Source of the DNA: Acinetobacter bouvetii DSM 14964 = CIP 107468
GTDB taxonomy: Bacteria; Pseudomonadota; Gammaproteobacteria; Pseudomonadales; Moraxellaceae
DNA: 64,000 bases
Assembly (NCBI RefSeq): GCF_000368865.1
Contig: NZ_KB849726.1
Coordinates: 1 to 64,000 of the forward strand
Reading direction: 5' to 3'
In this document: piece after piece, positions 47,742 through 57,747 of the stretch
Position numbering within the stretch: the first letter of the stretch is position 1
How the letters are laid out: the number at the start of each line of letters is the position of its first letter
Notes under the pieces: model-generated
The model's database searches: none
What the model was told of the DNA's origin: nothing
What the model saw: only the letters and a program-made list of their open reading frames with translations
Made by a program: the position numbers and the translations under genes

Positions 47742-49205
47742 TTACTCGCGGTCAATGTTCATTGGGCGAACATCCATCGCTTGGTAAGACACCAGTTTGG
47801 CCTTGTATTTCCACTTGTAGCCTAGCCAAATCACTAAGAATAAGAAGATGCCGATGTATGTTGAAATGACACCTAATAAATCGCCATTCAGAACGGCTTG
47901 ATAGTTTTGGCCCAATACCACAATGGCGCAAAGAATAAAGGCAAACCAAGGCGCGAAAGGGAAGAATTTCGCACGGTATGCAAGATCTTCCAGTTTATGG
48001 CCTTGCGCTAAATATCCTTTGCGGAAGCGGTAATGCGATACGGCAATCCCCAGCCACACGATGAAGCCGCACATGCCGGACATGTTCAGAAGCCAGTTAA
48101 ATACCGCTTGTTCGCCAATGAAGGTGGTTAAGAAGCAAAGCGCCGCAATTACCGTGGTTGCATATAATGCATTCATTGGAACGCCGCGGGCATTTAATTT
48201 GGAGAAAATTTTGGGCGCGCTGCCGTTTTTCGCCATATCAAACAGCATGCGGGTAGAGGAATACATGCCTGAGTTACCGGCAGATAAAATTGCAGTTAAA
48301 ATCACGGCATTCATCAGTCCGGCGGCAAAGGCAAAACCGGCTTTTTCATACAGCAGCGTGAAAGGCGACAGCGCAATATTTTCACTGGACGCGGCTTGCA
48401 ATAAGCGCGGATCATCATATGCAATCAGTGTGCCGATAATGAAAATACACACCACATAGAACAAGAGGATGCGCCAGAAAATCTGTTTGATCGCAATAGG
48501 AATGGTTTTTTGCGGGTCTTTAGATTCACCAGCCGCCACACCGACCATTTCGGTGCCCTGAAAAGAGAAACCGGCAATCATGGCGACACCAATGAGGGCG
48601 GATAAGCCTCCAACAAAAGGCGCTTCGCCTTTGGTCCAGTTTGCAAAAACGCTGACATTAGGCGTCATCATGATTTTAAAAATCATAAAAATGCCAATGA
48701 CAATAAAAATGATAATCGCCAGGACTTTAACTAAGGAGAAAAGGAACTCGCTCTCGCCAAAACCTCTTACCGACAACGCGTTAATGCCAAACACGACAGC
48801 AAGGAAGATGGCGCTCCAATAGAAACCTGGAATATCGGGGAACCAGAATTTCATAATGAACTGTACCGCAACCAGTTCAAAAGCCACGGTAATAGCCCAG
48901 TTGTACCAGTAGTTCCAGCCCAGCGCAAAACCGAAGCCGCTTTCAACATACTTTGTGCCGTAAGTGAAGAAAGCGCCAGAAGTCGGGTTGTGTGTCGCCA
49001 ATTCGCCCAAACTGGTCATGAGGAAGTAAATCATCACGCCAATGAGGCAGTAGGCCAATAAAGCGCCGCCTGGGCCGGCATTCGCAATGGTTGCACCTGA
49101 AGCAAGGAATAAACCTGTACCGATAGAACCGCCGATTGCGATCATATTCAGATGGCGGGCGCCAAGCTTACGCTGGAGATGCGCCGGTTGAGAGGTTTCG
49201 CTCAT
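47742..49205 (-). CDS. lysP: Lysine-specific permease (APC family)
   Basis: A 487-residue, 12-span APC permease. The N terminus ([20 protein letters not shown]), [35 protein letters not shown] and [19 protein letters not shown] follow E. coli LysP almost block for block. It imports lysine with protons. Its start overlaps the rsmC stop by 4 bp, so it is translated from the rsmC message. No lysine riboswitch is visible because rsmC lies directly upstream. Confidence 0.9.
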   Translation of the reverse strand: MSETSQPAHLQRKLGARHLNMIAIGGSIGTGLFLASGATIANAGPGGALLAYCLIGVMIYFLMTSLGELATHNPTSGAFFTYGTKYVESGFGFALGWNYWYNWAITVAFELVAVQFIMKFWFPDIPGFYWSAIFLAVVFGINALSVRGFGESEFLFSLVKVLAIIIFIVIGIFMIFKIMMTPNVSVFANWTKGEAPFVGGLSALIGVAMIAGFSFQGTEMVGVAAGESKDPQKTIPIAIKQIFWRILLFYVVCIFIIGTLIAYDDPRLLQAASSENIALSPFTLLYEKAGFAFAAGLMNAVILTAILSAGNSGMYSSTRMLFDMAKNGSAPKIFSKLNARGVPMNALYATTVIAALCFLTTFIGEQAVFNWLLNMSGMCGFIVWLGIAVSHYRFRKGYLAQGHKLEDLAYRAKFFPFAPWFAFILCAIVVLGQNYQAVLNGDLLGVISTYIGIFLFLVIWLGYKWKYKAKLVSYQAMDVRPMNIDRE

Positions 49206-50239
49206 CGTTGTTCCTTAAGATTTTTTTGAGTGCTGGCGAAGAGCACTTTGAAGCCTTGCTGATCCGTTTTTGTAATGCACTGACCAAAATTTTGCTCAAT
49301 TAATACAGGATAATTTAAAAAACGGTTTGCAACGATCCACAGCTCACCGCCTGATTTCAGGTGGCGGCGCGAGGTCTTGCATAAATTTTCACTGGCATTG
49401 TAATCGGTATGTATGCCTTGATGGAATGGGGGATTGCTGACGATGGCATGCAAAAAAAGCGGCGCATCTTCAATGCCGCTGACTGCTTTAATCTCAAGCT
49501 GTTCTGGCAAAAGATTATTTTTCTCAAAAGTCAGCTGTGTAGAGGCTAAAGCAAATGCATCCACATCGAGTGCGAAAATACGGTTTTTCGGATTCAGCTT
49601 GGCTAAATAGGCGCTGATGACCCCTGCACCGCAGCCAAAATCAGCAATTTTCCCTGACGTTACTTTTGAAAGGTAAGGCAAAAGAACAGCTGTGCCGACA
49701 TCCAGCTTGCTTTGACTGAAGACACCCGGCAGTGCGCAAATGCTCAAATCGCCATTTGGGGTAGGGACTGTATATTCCTGCACCCAGCTTGCAAGCGGCT
49801 TCAGTTCTGTACGGATGCTGCTGGTCAATTGCCACATTTGGCAATGGCGCGCGCTGTCCAGTTTAATGGCGCTGCCATAAGGCAGCAGCTGTTTAGCTGC
49901 ACGTTCAACACCGCCTTTTTTCTCACCGACTAAAAAAACAGATGAGCCAATTTTCAAACGGCTGAGCACATTATGCAGCACATAATTCAGCAGTTCTTTT
50001 GATTTGGGAACAAAGATGACCGCCTGTTCAAAATCGGCTTCAGGCAGTTCGATGCCAAAATGAATAGGGGCCTGCTGCTTCTGAAAGTACAGGGATTCGT
50101 TGTAATTCCATGTCCAAAACTGGGCATCGACCTGTGAAGGCAAATGCGCTTGCAATTCATCGCATGGCGCATTGACAAAAAGTACAGAACCCGTCAGATA
50201 ATCCTGCTGCCGAAGAACCACTTCACTTCTTGGATCCAT
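49202..50239 (-). CDS. rsmC: 16S rRNA m2G1207 methyltransferase
   Basis: 345 residues with the two-domain RsmC layout. The N-terminal half is catalytically silent ([25 protein letters not shown]). The C-terminal SAM domain has [17 protein letters not shown] and the catalytic VSNPPFHQG. It methylates G1207 in helix 34 of 16S rRNA. It overlaps lysP by 4 bp and lies 66 bp after the permease gene on the same strand. Confidence 0.92.
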   Translation of the reverse strand: MDPRSEVVLRQQDYLTGSVLFVNAPCDELQAHLPSQVDAQFWTWNYNESLYFQKQQAPIHFGIELPEADFEQAVIFVPKSKELLNYVLHNVLSRLKIGSSVFLVGEKKGGVERAAKQLLPYGSAIKLDSARHCQMWQLTSSIRTELKPLASWVQEYTVPTPNGDLSICALPGVFSQSKLDVGTAVLLPYLSKVTSGKIADFGCGAGVISAYLAKLNPKNRIFALDVDAFALASTQLTFEKNNLLPEQLEIKAVSGIEDAPLFLHAIVSNPPFHQGIHTDYNASENLCKTSRRHLKSGGELWIVANRFLNYPVLIEQNFGQCITKTDQQGFKVLFASTQKNLKEQR

Positions 50240-50305
50240 TGATTGTTACTCCTAAGTAAAAACGATGCCCAGACAATGCTGGGCGCCGTGCATACTGAAA
50301 TGAAA

Positions 50306-51676
50306 TTATTTCTTCGTTTCAGGAAGGATAATATTTAATAGCAAGGCTGCGATGCCGCCAGTAGCGACGCCGGAGCTGAAGATATTGCGGAACAGTTCAG
50401 GCAAGTGTTCTAGAATTTGCGGCACTTGCGCAACACCCAAGCCTAATGCTAATGAAATCGCAATGATCAGCAGCGCGCGTCGGTCTAAATGGATGCCTGA
50501 AAGAATATTAATGCCTGAAGCCGCCACTGCGCCAAACATTACCATGACGGCGCCGCCCAGCACCGCTTGCGGCACAGCCTGAATCACGCCTGCAACGGCT
50601 GGCAATAAGCCGAGAATGACCAGCAGCGCTGCAATCCAAATGCCGACGTAGCGGCTGGCAACCCCAGTGAGCTGAATCACGCCATTGTTTTGCGCAAATA
50701 CAGAACTCGGGAACGTATTGAATAAGCCGGCAAGCAAAGAGTTCGCGCCATTCACCAAGACGCCGCCTTTAATGCGCTGCATCCATTCAGGGCCATCTAC
50801 AGGCTGGTTTGACAGTTTAGAGGTCGCTGTAATGTCGCCAATGGCTTCCAAAGAGGTGACCAGGTAGATGAATGCCATGGGAATGAATAAGCTCCAAGAG
50901 AAGCTTAATCCAAAGTGCATTGGTGTTGGAATTTGCACCAGCGGCGCATCTTCTAAGCCTGAGAAATTTAGATGCCCCATAAAGCCCGCAAGAACATAAC
51001 CGACAATTAAAGCGATTAAGATGGCGGAGCTTTTTACCCAAGTGATGCGCACACGGTTTAGGATGATAATTAATGCCAAAACCGTACAGGACATAATTAA
51101 ATTGTCTGTATTGGCGAAGGTTTTATCGCTCATGGCCTGATAGCCGCCGCCCATGCTGATGAGGCCTTCCTTAATCAGGGTCAAGCCGATTAACAGCACA
51201 ACAATGCCTGTAACCAGCGGTGTAATGAGTTTCTTCACCCAGGGAAGAATGCGCGAAACACCCATTTCAATAAATGAGCCCGCAATCACAACGCCAAAAA
51301 TAGAGGCCATGACAGCTTCAACAGGCGTGCCTGCCGCAACCATCGCCGAACCGATGCCAATAATTGGGCCGATAAAGTTAAAGCTGGTGCCTTGAACGAT
51401 CAGCAGGCCTGCGCCAAAGGGGCCCACTTTTTTGCATTGCAAAAAAGTGGCAATGCCTGAGATCACCAATGACATGGAAAGAATCATATTGGTGTCTTCT
51501 TTGGACACGCCTAAAGCTAAACAGATCAGCAGGCCTGGCGTGACGATCGGTACAATGATCGCCAATAAGTGCTGAAATGCAGCAAGAAATGCAACAAGAG
51601 GTTTCGGACGGTCATTCAGTCCATAGACTAAATCAAGTTGATCTTTGGGGCTGGGAGATTGATTTAAATCAGACAT
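50306..51676 (-). CDS. Nucleobase:cation symporter-2, xanthine/uracil permease
   Basis: A 456-residue NCS2 transporter with 14 expected spans. FQHLLAIIVPIVTPGLLI, GTSFNFIGPI, TSLEAIGDITATS (substrate Glu) and FAQNNGVIQLTGVASRYVG match the XanQ-type signature rather than UraA. Xanthine is therefore the likely substrate, with uric acid or uracil as alternatives. It may be expressed with rsmC and lysP downstream, though the 66-bp gap leaves this open. Confidence 0.88.
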   Translation of the reverse strand: MSDLNQSPSPKDQLDLVYGLNDRPKPLVAFLAAFQHLLAIIVPIVTPGLLICLALGVSKEDTNMILSMSLVISGIATFLQCKKVGPFGAGLLIVQGTSFNFIGPIIGIGSAMVAAGTPVEAVMASIFGVVIAGSFIEMGVSRILPWVKKLITPLVTGIVVLLIGLTLIKEGLISMGGGYQAMSDKTFANTDNLIMSCTVLALIIILNRVRITWVKSSAILIALIVGYVLAGFMGHLNFSGLEDAPLVQIPTPMHFGLSFSWSLFIPMAFIYLVTSLEAIGDITATSKLSNQPVDGPEWMQRIKGGVLVNGANSLLAGLFNTFPSSVFAQNNGVIQLTGVASRYVGIWIAALLVILGLLPAVAGVIQAVPQAVLGGAVMVMFGAVAASGINILSGIHLDRRALLIIAISLALGLGVAQVPQILEHLPELFRNIFSSGVATGGIAALLLNIILPETKK

Positions 51677-51810
51677 GTGCAGGGCAAATTAAGGCAAGGT
51701 GGCGCTATTCTAATCTGATTACACAGCTTTACAAACCCAAAAAACATGCTACTGGTCAAAAAAATGAGCCTGTCAATAAACTGTCACTACTAAAATTTAT
51801 ATTTTTTCTG

Positions 51811-51816
51811 TATAAT
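51811..51816 (+). promoter_or_regulatory. -10 box upstream of typA
   Basis: A perfect TATAAT lies 32 bp before the typA ATG in an AT-rich context. No good -35 is seen 17 bp upstream. Confidence 0.45.
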
Positions 51817-51848
51817 TTGCCCTCAAACTTTAGGCGTATCGAATTTAC

Positions 51849-53687
51849 ATGTCAGATATCAAAACTCTCCGTAACATTGCCATTATTGCGCACGTCGATC
51901 ATGGTAAGACGACTCTTGTAGACAAACTTTTACAGCAATCAGGTGCTCTTGGTGATCGCGCAGGCGAGATCGAACGTGTAATGGATTCGGGCGCTATTGA
52001 AAGTGAACGCGGTATTACCATTCTTGCAAAAAACACTGCGATCAAATGGTTAGATAAGCGTACTGATACTGAATACCGCATCAACATCGTGGACACCCCG
52101 GGACATGCTGACTTCGGCGGTGAAGTAGAACGTGTAATGTCGATGGTTGACTGCGTATTGCTTCTTGTCGATTCTCAAGAAGGCCCAATGCCGCAAACTC
52201 GTTTCGTAACGCAAAAAGCGTTCGCGCGCGGTTTGAAGCCAATCGTGATTATCAACAAAGTCGACAAGCCAAGCGCGCGTCCAGACTGGGTAATCGATCA
52301 AGTATTCGATTTGTTTGATAACTTAGGCGGTACTGACGAACAGTTAGACTTCCCGGTTGTTTATGCATCAGGCCTTCGCGGTGTTGCTGGTCCTTCTCCA
52401 GAAGAACTTGCAGACGACATGACGCCATTGTTCCAAACAATCGTAGACATTGTTGAACCGCCAGCAGTTGATGTTGACGGTCCATTCCAAATGCAGATTT
52501 CTTCACTGGACTATAACAGCTTCGTAGGTGTTATCGGTGTTGGCCGCATTCAGCGCGGTTCAATCAGCTTAAACACACCTGTAACTGTGATTGATAAAGA
52601 AGGTAAGACGCGTAACGGCCGTATCCTGAAAATCATGGGTTACCACGGTTTAGAACGTATCGATGTAGATTCTGCTCAAGCAGGCGACATCGTATGTGTA
52701 ACAGGTATTGATGAACTTCATATCTCTGACACCATTTGTGATCAGAAAAACGTTGAAGCTTTGCCGCCACTTTCTGTAGATGAACCTACAGTGACTATGA
52801 CTTTCCAAGTAAACAACTCACCGTTTGCGGGTAAAGAAGGTAAATTTGTAACTTCACGCAACATCCGTGAACGTTTAGACCGTGAATTGATTCATAACGT
52901 TGCATTACGTGTAGAAGATACTGACAGTCCAGACCGTTTCAAAGTGTCTGGCCGCGGTGAACTTCACCTTTCAGTTCTGATTGAAAACATGCGCCGTGAA
53001 GGTTTCGAGATGGGTGTTTCTCGTCCGCAAGTAATCTTGAAAGAAGTTGATGGCGAAAAGCAAGAACCATACGAAAACGTAACATTTGACGTTGAAGAAC
53101 AGCACCAAGGTTCTGTAATGGAGCAAATGGGCCACCGTAAAGGCGAAATGACCAATATGGAAGTTGACGGCAAAGGCCGTATCCGTATTGAAGCAACTGT
53201 TCCTTCACGCGGCTTGATCGGTTTCCGTTCTGAATTCCTGACCATGACTTCTGGTACTGGTATCATGACGTCAAGCTTCTCGCACTACGGTCCAATGAAA
53301 CAAGGTACTGTTGCGAAACGTCAAAACGGTGTGCTGATTTCTATGGTTCAAGGTACTTGCCTGGGCTATGCGTTGTTCACACTTCAAGACCGCGGCCGTC
53401 TATTCGCTAAACCGCAGTTAGAAGTTTATGAAGGCATGATCGTGGGTATTAACTCACGTTCAGACGACATGACTGTGAACCCAACGAAAGCAAAACAGTT
53501 AACAAACGTACGTGCGTCTGGTACAGATGAAGCGTTAACTCTTGTTCCTGCTGTTGAATATACACTTGAACAAGCACTTGAATTCATTGAAGATGATGAA
53601 TTAGTTGAAGTAACACCGAAGTCAATCCGTATCCGTAAGCGTTATTTGACTGAAAACGAACGTAAGCGTAACCGTTCTGGTAAATAA
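51849..53687 (+). CDS. typA: Ribosome-associated GTPase TypA/BipA
   Basis: A 612-residue translational GTPase. G1 is AHVDHGKTTL, switch I ends RGITI, G3 is DTPGHADFGGE, and G4 is NKVD. EF-G-like domains and the BipA-specific C-terminal domain (ending in basic KRYLTENERKR) follow. It supports 50S assembly and growth at low temperature or under stress. It is monocistronic with its own promoter and a strong terminator. Confidence 0.97.
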   Translation: MSDIKTLRNIAIIAHVDHGKTTLVDKLLQQSGALGDRAGEIERVMDSGAIESERGITILAKNTAIKWLDKRTDTEYRINIVDTPGHADFGGEVERVMSMVDCVLLLVDSQEGPMPQTRFVTQKAFARGLKPIVIINKVDKPSARPDWVIDQVFDLFDNLGGTDEQLDFPVVYASGLRGVAGPSPEELADDMTPLFQTIVDIVEPPAVDVDGPFQMQISSLDYNSFVGVIGVGRIQRGSISLNTPVTVIDKEGKTRNGRILKIMGYHGLERIDVDSAQAGDIVCVTGIDELHISDTICDQKNVEALPPLSVDEPTVTMTFQVNNSPFAGKEGKFVTSRNIRERLDRELIHNVALRVEDTDSPDRFKVSGRGELHLSVLIENMRREGFEMGVSRPQVILKEVDGEKQEPYENVTFDVEEQHQGSVMEQMGHRKGEMTNMEVDGKGRIRIEATVPSRGLIGFRSEFLTMTSGTGIMTSSFSHYGPMKQGTVAKRQNGVLISMVQGTCLGYALFTLQDRGRLFAKPQLEVYEGMIVGINSRSDDMTVNPTKAKQLTNVRASGTDEALTLVPAVEYTLEQALEFIEDDELVEVTPKSIRIRKRYLTENERKRNRSGK

Positions 53688-53728
53688 GATTTAAAAGTGA
53701 AACTGCGCTTAAGAGCGCAGCATCATTA

Positions 53729-53763
53729 AAAAAAAAGCCATCAAGTGATTGATGGCTTTTTTT
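53729..53763 (+). terminator. typA terminator
   Basis: AAGCCATCA pairs with TGATGGCTT, with A and T runs on both sides. A smaller stem (CTGCGCTTAAGAGCGCAG, 53703-53720) precedes it. Confidence 0.93.
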
Positions 53764-53910
53764 GTTTAGAATTCGCAAAGCTGTATATTAAAGCGGATAT
53801 TTTCCGAGTAAATTACAAGGAATTAAATATGCTTATACATTACAATTGGTGATGTAAATCACTTAAAAAATTTAATAAAGAATAGCATCGAATGTTGGCT
53901 GGAGATAAAG

Positions 53911-54345
53911 ATGAGTATTGTTCAAGAATTTAAAGAATTTGCCGTAAAAGGCAATGTGATGGATTTAGCTGTCGGTGTGATCATTGGCGGCGCATTCGGC
54001 AAGATTATTGATTCCATGGTGAAAGATATCATCATGCCTGTGATCTCTTGGATCCTTGGCGGTGATGTGGATTATTCAAACTGGTTCTTGGTATTGGGCG
54101 ATAATCCCAATAACCTGAATACATTAAAAGCAGCGCAAGACGCAGGCTTGAATGTTTTAGCCTACGGTAATTTCTTGACCATCTTAATCAACTTCCTGCT
54201 TTTGGCTTGGGTGGTGTTTCTGCTGGTGAAAATTATGAACAAAATGCGCCGTCAGCAGCCTGCAGAGCCTGAAGCGCCAGCAGCTACGCCAGAAGATATC
54301 GAATTGCTACGTGAAATTCGTGATGAGTTGAAACGTAAAGGTTAA
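53911..54345 (+). CDS. mscL: Large-conductance mechanosensitive channel
   Basis: A 144-residue MscL. The start is [30 protein letters not shown]1 contains the pore constriction, a periplasmic loop follows, and TM2 is [19 protein letters not shown] cytoplasmic helix ends [14 protein letters not shown]. It opens under membrane tension to release solutes on hypo-osmotic shock. GGAG precedes the ATG. It is slightly longer than E. coli MscL because of a Pro/Ala insertion before the last helix. Confidence 0.96.
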   Translation: MSIVQEFKEFAVKGNVMDLAVGVIIGGAFGKIIDSMVKDIIMPVISWILGGDVDYSNWFLVLGDNPNNLNTLKAAQDAGLNVLAYGNFLTILINFLLLAWVVFLLVKIMNKMRRQQPAEPEAPAATPEDIELLREIRDELKRKG

Positions 54346-54359
54346 TTCATTAAAAAACG

Positions 54360-54385
54360 AAACGGCGCTTAAAGCGCCGTTTTTT
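54360..54385. terminator. Bidirectional terminator mscL / unknown
   Basis: AACGGCGC with GCGCCGTT and a T run. The T run overlaps the stop codon of the convergent gene at 54384, so both genes share it. Confidence 0.92.
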
Positions 54386-54758
54386 ATTGTGAATTTTGTT
54401 GAGGCGTCATTTTCATAAACTTAGGTTCTGATGTCGAAAAAACAATGCCATTTCGAATGCCTGTAAATACTTCATTTGCTTCTTCAGGTGATTCGGGTGC
54501 GCAGGCTTGTTGACCTAATATAAATAAGACCAAGGGGTGATTTTTGGATAATTTGCTAATTTGCTGTATCGCATCATACCATTTTGATTCATCGTTACGA
54601 TTCCCATCTAAATCTAGTGCCAACTGGACTTCACCATGAGGGTTCATATCTTGATCATCATATAATGCTTGGATAAGTGCATGCTTTCGTTCACCTCGAA
54701 TGATCGTAAAATCTGTTGTATCGACAGTGCCAAGACGAAAATAGTTGTAATAGCCCAA
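54384..54758 (-). CDS. Unknown soluble protein
   Basis: 124 residues with no signal peptide or membrane segment. It starts MGYYNYFRLGTVDTTDFTIIRG and contains EVQLALDLDGNRNDESKWYDAI and HPLVLFILGQQACAPES. The pattern of strands and one long helix suggests a compact domain. I do not recognise a family. It stands alone between mscL and the parvulin gene, and the codons are slightly more AT-rich than those of neighbours. Confidence 0.7.
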   Translation of the reverse strand: MGYYNYFRLGTVDTTDFTIIRGERKHALIQALYDDQDMNPHGEVQLALDLDGNRNDESKWYDAIQQISKLSKNHPLVLFILGQQACAPESPEEANEVFTGIRNGIVFSTSEPKFMKMTPQQNSQ

Positions 54759-54955
54759 TGGAATGTCCTTTATTTATTATTAAGTAGAATTGATTTAGTG
54801 CAATGTTATCTGGTTGCTATGATTTATATTATATGATTGAAAACCGCCAGCCAATGTTCTGAACGATTGAAAAAAATACTGGGATTATGTGCTTTAAGAT
54901 GAAAAGCACATATTCACGATATACTCGTTATAGCATGTTCAATGTGGGTGCTATG

Positions 54956-55234
54956 TTACATCCGAAATTTAATTTCCAGCAAATGCCAGCCAAATTGGCT
55001 TTTGATTGGGCCATGCAGCTCACGTTCCGCTAGGGTAAATACCGCTTTATCAATTGGGCCGACCAGCTGGCCTTTTTTAATGTCGCCGAGCTCACCGCCT
55101 TTTTTGCCTGACGGGCAAGTCGAATGCTGTTTGGCGATTTTGGCAAAGTCAGCGCCTGCTTTAATTTTCTTTTTCAGCTGTTCACACAGGTCTTTGTCTT
55201 TGACCAAGATGTGACGGACAATCGCAGACTTCAT
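54956..55234 (-). CDS. ppiC: Parvulin-type peptidyl-prolyl isomerase (PpiC-like)
   Basis: 92 residues, one parvulin domain and nothing else, as in E. coli PpiC. RHILVKDKDLCEQL, the catalytic-region ADFAKIAKQHSTCPSGKKGGELG, and FGWHLLEIK are present. There is no signal peptide, so it is cytoplasmic. It overlaps the mutM stop by 4 bp and is translated from the same message. Confidence 0.94.
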   Translation of the reverse strand: MKSAIVRHILVKDKDLCEQLKKKIKAGADFAKIAKQHSTCPSGKKGGELGDIKKGQLVGPIDKAVFTLAERELHGPIKSQFGWHLLEIKFRM

Positions 55235-56085
55235 GCTTTGCTTCCTTTAAGGGTTTTCTTGCTGGCTATTTTAACCTTTTTTAAAGGCTGGCATTCAGGA
55301 CAAAATACCGATGCGCGCTGTCCAAGCTTTAAATTTTCTAAAGTCGTTTCACAGTTGATGCACATTTCACCGGCGCGGCCATAAGCCAGCAAGGTTTGCT
55401 GAAAATAGCCGTTTTCACCCATTGCGTTACTGTAATCGCGTAAGGTTGAACCGCCTAAGTCAATCGCCTGTTTTAAGATGCGCTTGATTTCTATCACCAT
55501 TTTTTCAACTTGCTGAAATGTCAGGCTAGATGCTGGCTGCGCCGGATGAATGCCTAAATTGAATAGGCTTTCTGTGGCGTAAATATTGCCGACGCCGACC
55601 ACAATGTGATTGTCCATCATAGCGACTTTAACGGCGGTATTTTTAGTTTTGAATTTGCTGAATAAATATTCGGCATTAAAGTCATCGCTTAAGGGCTCTG
55701 GCCCTAAGGTGTCAATGAGTTTGACCTGTGAGTCTGCATTCAGCCAAAGAATGCAGCCAAAACGCCGAGGGTCATGATAGCGCAGCTGCAAACCTTCAAA
55801 CTGGATAATCAAATGGTCATGCTTGCGCAGTTCTTCATGACCGTCGCAAATTCTAAAGCTGCCGGACATGCCCAAATGCCACAGCATGCTGTCCTGCTCA
55901 AATTCAGCCAAAATGTATTTAGAGCGCCGCGTCAGCTTCAGCAGCTTTTGCCCAGCCAGCTTTTGAATATCTTCTGGAATGGGCCAGCGCAGGCTGGGCT
56001 GGCGAACCTCCACCTTTAAAACTTTTTGATCAAGCAAAGGCAGCAGGCTGGTTTTGGTGGTTTCAACTTCGGGTAATTCAGGCAT
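55231..56085 (-). CDS. mutM: Formamidopyrimidine-DNA glycosylase
   Basis: A 284-residue Fpg/MutM. The N terminus PELPEVETTK has the catalytic Pro2 and Glu3; NIYATESLF is the conserved H2TH region. The C-terminal zinc finger is CINCETTL with CPEC. It removes 8-oxoguanine and formamidopyrimidines. About 12 residues of basic tail beyond the finger exceed the E. coli length. It is co-transcribed with ppiC. Confidence 0.95.
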   Translation of the reverse strand: MPELPEVETTKTSLLPLLDQKVLKVEVRQPSLRWPIPEDIQKLAGQKLLKLTRRSKYILAEFEQDSMLWHLGMSGSFRICDGHEELRKHDHLIIQFEGLQLRYHDPRRFGCILWLNADSQVKLIDTLGPEPLSDDFNAEYLFSKFKTKNTAVKVAMMDNHIVVGVGNIYATESLFNLGIHPAQPASSLTFQQVEKMVIEIKRILKQAIDLGGSTLRDYSNAMGENGYFQQTLLAYGRAGEMCINCETTLENLKLGQRASVFCPECQPLKKVKIASKKTLKGSKA

Positions 56086-56458
56086 TGGGCGGACAGAGCT
56101 GTGGCGGATACGCTTAATATCGGGCTGAATGGCAGGGATTGCAAGCTTCGAAATGGATGTAAAAGCCAGCGCTTTTTTGTTTTTCCTAAAAAAGTAGTCT
56201 GCATAGTCAATTTTAAAAAGATATGATTGCGGCGGCTCTGAGCGACTAAAAAAAATAGGAGGATAATAAGTTTCTGATAAATATTGAAATTAATAGATAG
56301 TACTTAATATTTAGTTATTAAAATTAAGAAAGTAATAACTAAAAGTTTAGCAAATGATAAAAATTTTGCAGATTAAAAATTTAACAATTATGTAATTATT
56401 CATTTAATTTCAATTTATTGAATTGAAAACATTAAGTTATTGCATTCAGGTTTTTCCA
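56086..56458. other. Divergent region mutM / oprB2
   Basis: About 370 bp. The right half is extremely AT-rich and should carry the promoter for the porin-receptor operon. A nominal minus-strand frame at 56016-56210 overlaps mutM and is a shadow. No gene is seen. Confidence 0.6.
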
Positions 56459-57724
56459 ATGAAAAAGTTCAGTCTAGCTCTATTGCCGGCATTTTTAATG
56501 GCAGCCATGACCCAAACTCAAGCGGCGCAGCAGCCTTTCGACACCAAAGGCCAGTACATGCTGGGCGATTGGGACGGCAAACGCAGCGAATTAGCGCAGC
56601 AAGGCGTGAAATTTGAAGCCAATATCGCAGCGGATGCGGCGTATTTGGCGGATGGCGGCCGCAACGCAGGGCATTCTGCAACAGTGGCCAGCCAGCTGTG
56701 GTTAGGCACTCAATTCGATATGGAAAAACTGGCGGGCTGGAATGGCATGACTGTGCGCGCCGTGATGACGGCGCGCCAAGGCCAAAGCACCACATTGGAT
56801 GATTTGCAGGATCCTTCGGCGCCGCAGTGGGCCAATGTTCAAGCCAATTTTGGCCGCGGCAATCAAAAAAGCCGCCTGTCTGAACTGTCCATTGAAAAGA
56901 ACTTTAAGGAACAAGGCATCAGCATTAAAGCCGGCCGCCTAGGTTTGGGCATGGACTTTAATGTCATGGCCTGTGATTTCCAAAGCAATGCATTTTGCGC
57001 GGCGCAAATGGGCAAATGGCAAGGCAATATCTGGATGAATACGCCGGTTTCTCAATGGGGCGGACGCGTGAAATATCAAGCGGCCCCTGAAGTGGCTGCG
57101 CAAGTGGGGGTTTATGAATACAACCCGGAAAATGCCTTGGAACGCCACGGCTGGAATTTAGATACCAAAAATGCAGACGGTGTAACGATTCCTGTGGAAT
57201 TGATTTGGACACCGAAGTCTTTTGTGAATGGCCTGCCGGGCAGCTACCGTGTTGGCGGCATGTACAATACTGCCGATGAAGTTAAAAACCAAAAAGACAT
57301 TCAAACCGGCGAGCAGCAAGACCGTACGTTTGCCGGCTGGCTGGCAGTGGAACAGCAGCTGACTTCAACGGGCGCAGGCAAACAGGGGCTGCATAGCTTT
57401 GCAAACTTTACTTGGCATGACCGCATCACCAATAAGGTGGACAATTCACAGCAAATTGGCTTGAAATATGTGGGCCTGTCTGCAGCATTGCCAAATGACT
57501 ATATTGGCTTGGGCCTAAACCGTGTGCATGTGAATGACCGTTTCTCTGAAGGCAAAGCGCAATATGACGCGCATGCTGAATACAATATTGAACTGAATTA
57601 CAGCTACAACCTAGCTAAATGGCTCATGCTGCGTCCAAATTTACAGTATGTGGTTAACCCAGGTTCTACAAACAAAGTTGATGATGCCTTCTTAATTGGT
57701 TTAAGCTCTAAAGTTACATTTTAA
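56459..57724 (+). CDS. OprB-family carbohydrate-selective porin, copy 2
   Basis: 421 residues. A signal peptide ends TQA-AQQPF. The OprB barrel has YMLGDWDGKRSELAQQGVKF, QVGVYEYNPENALERHGWN and a C-terminal strand ending SSKVTF. ATG 56459 gives a clean signal peptide; the frame open from 56423 is not needed. It is paralogous to the porin at 34587. It lies 23 bp before the PqqU-like receptor, so the two are an operon. Sugar uptake is expected. Confidence 0.92.
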   Translation: MKKFSLALLPAFLMAAMTQTQAAQQPFDTKGQYMLGDWDGKRSELAQQGVKFEANIAADAAYLADGGRNAGHSATVASQLWLGTQFDMEKLAGWNGMTVRAVMTARQGQSTTLDDLQDPSAPQWANVQANFGRGNQKSRLSELSIEKNFKEQGISIKAGRLGLGMDFNVMACDFQSNAFCAAQMGKWQGNIWMNTPVSQWGGRVKYQAAPEVAAQVGVYEYNPENALERHGWNLDTKNADGVTIPVELIWTPKSFVNGLPGSYRVGGMYNTADEVKNQKDIQTGEQQDRTFAGWLAVEQQLTSTGAGKQGLHSFANFTWHDRITNKVDNSQQIGLKYVGLSAALPNDYIGLGLNRVHVNDRFSEGKAQYDAHAEYNIELNYSYNLAKWLMLRPNLQYVVNPGSTNKVDDAFLIGLSSKVTF

Positions 57725-57747
57725 TGAGCTGAAAAGCAGGTGACCTG

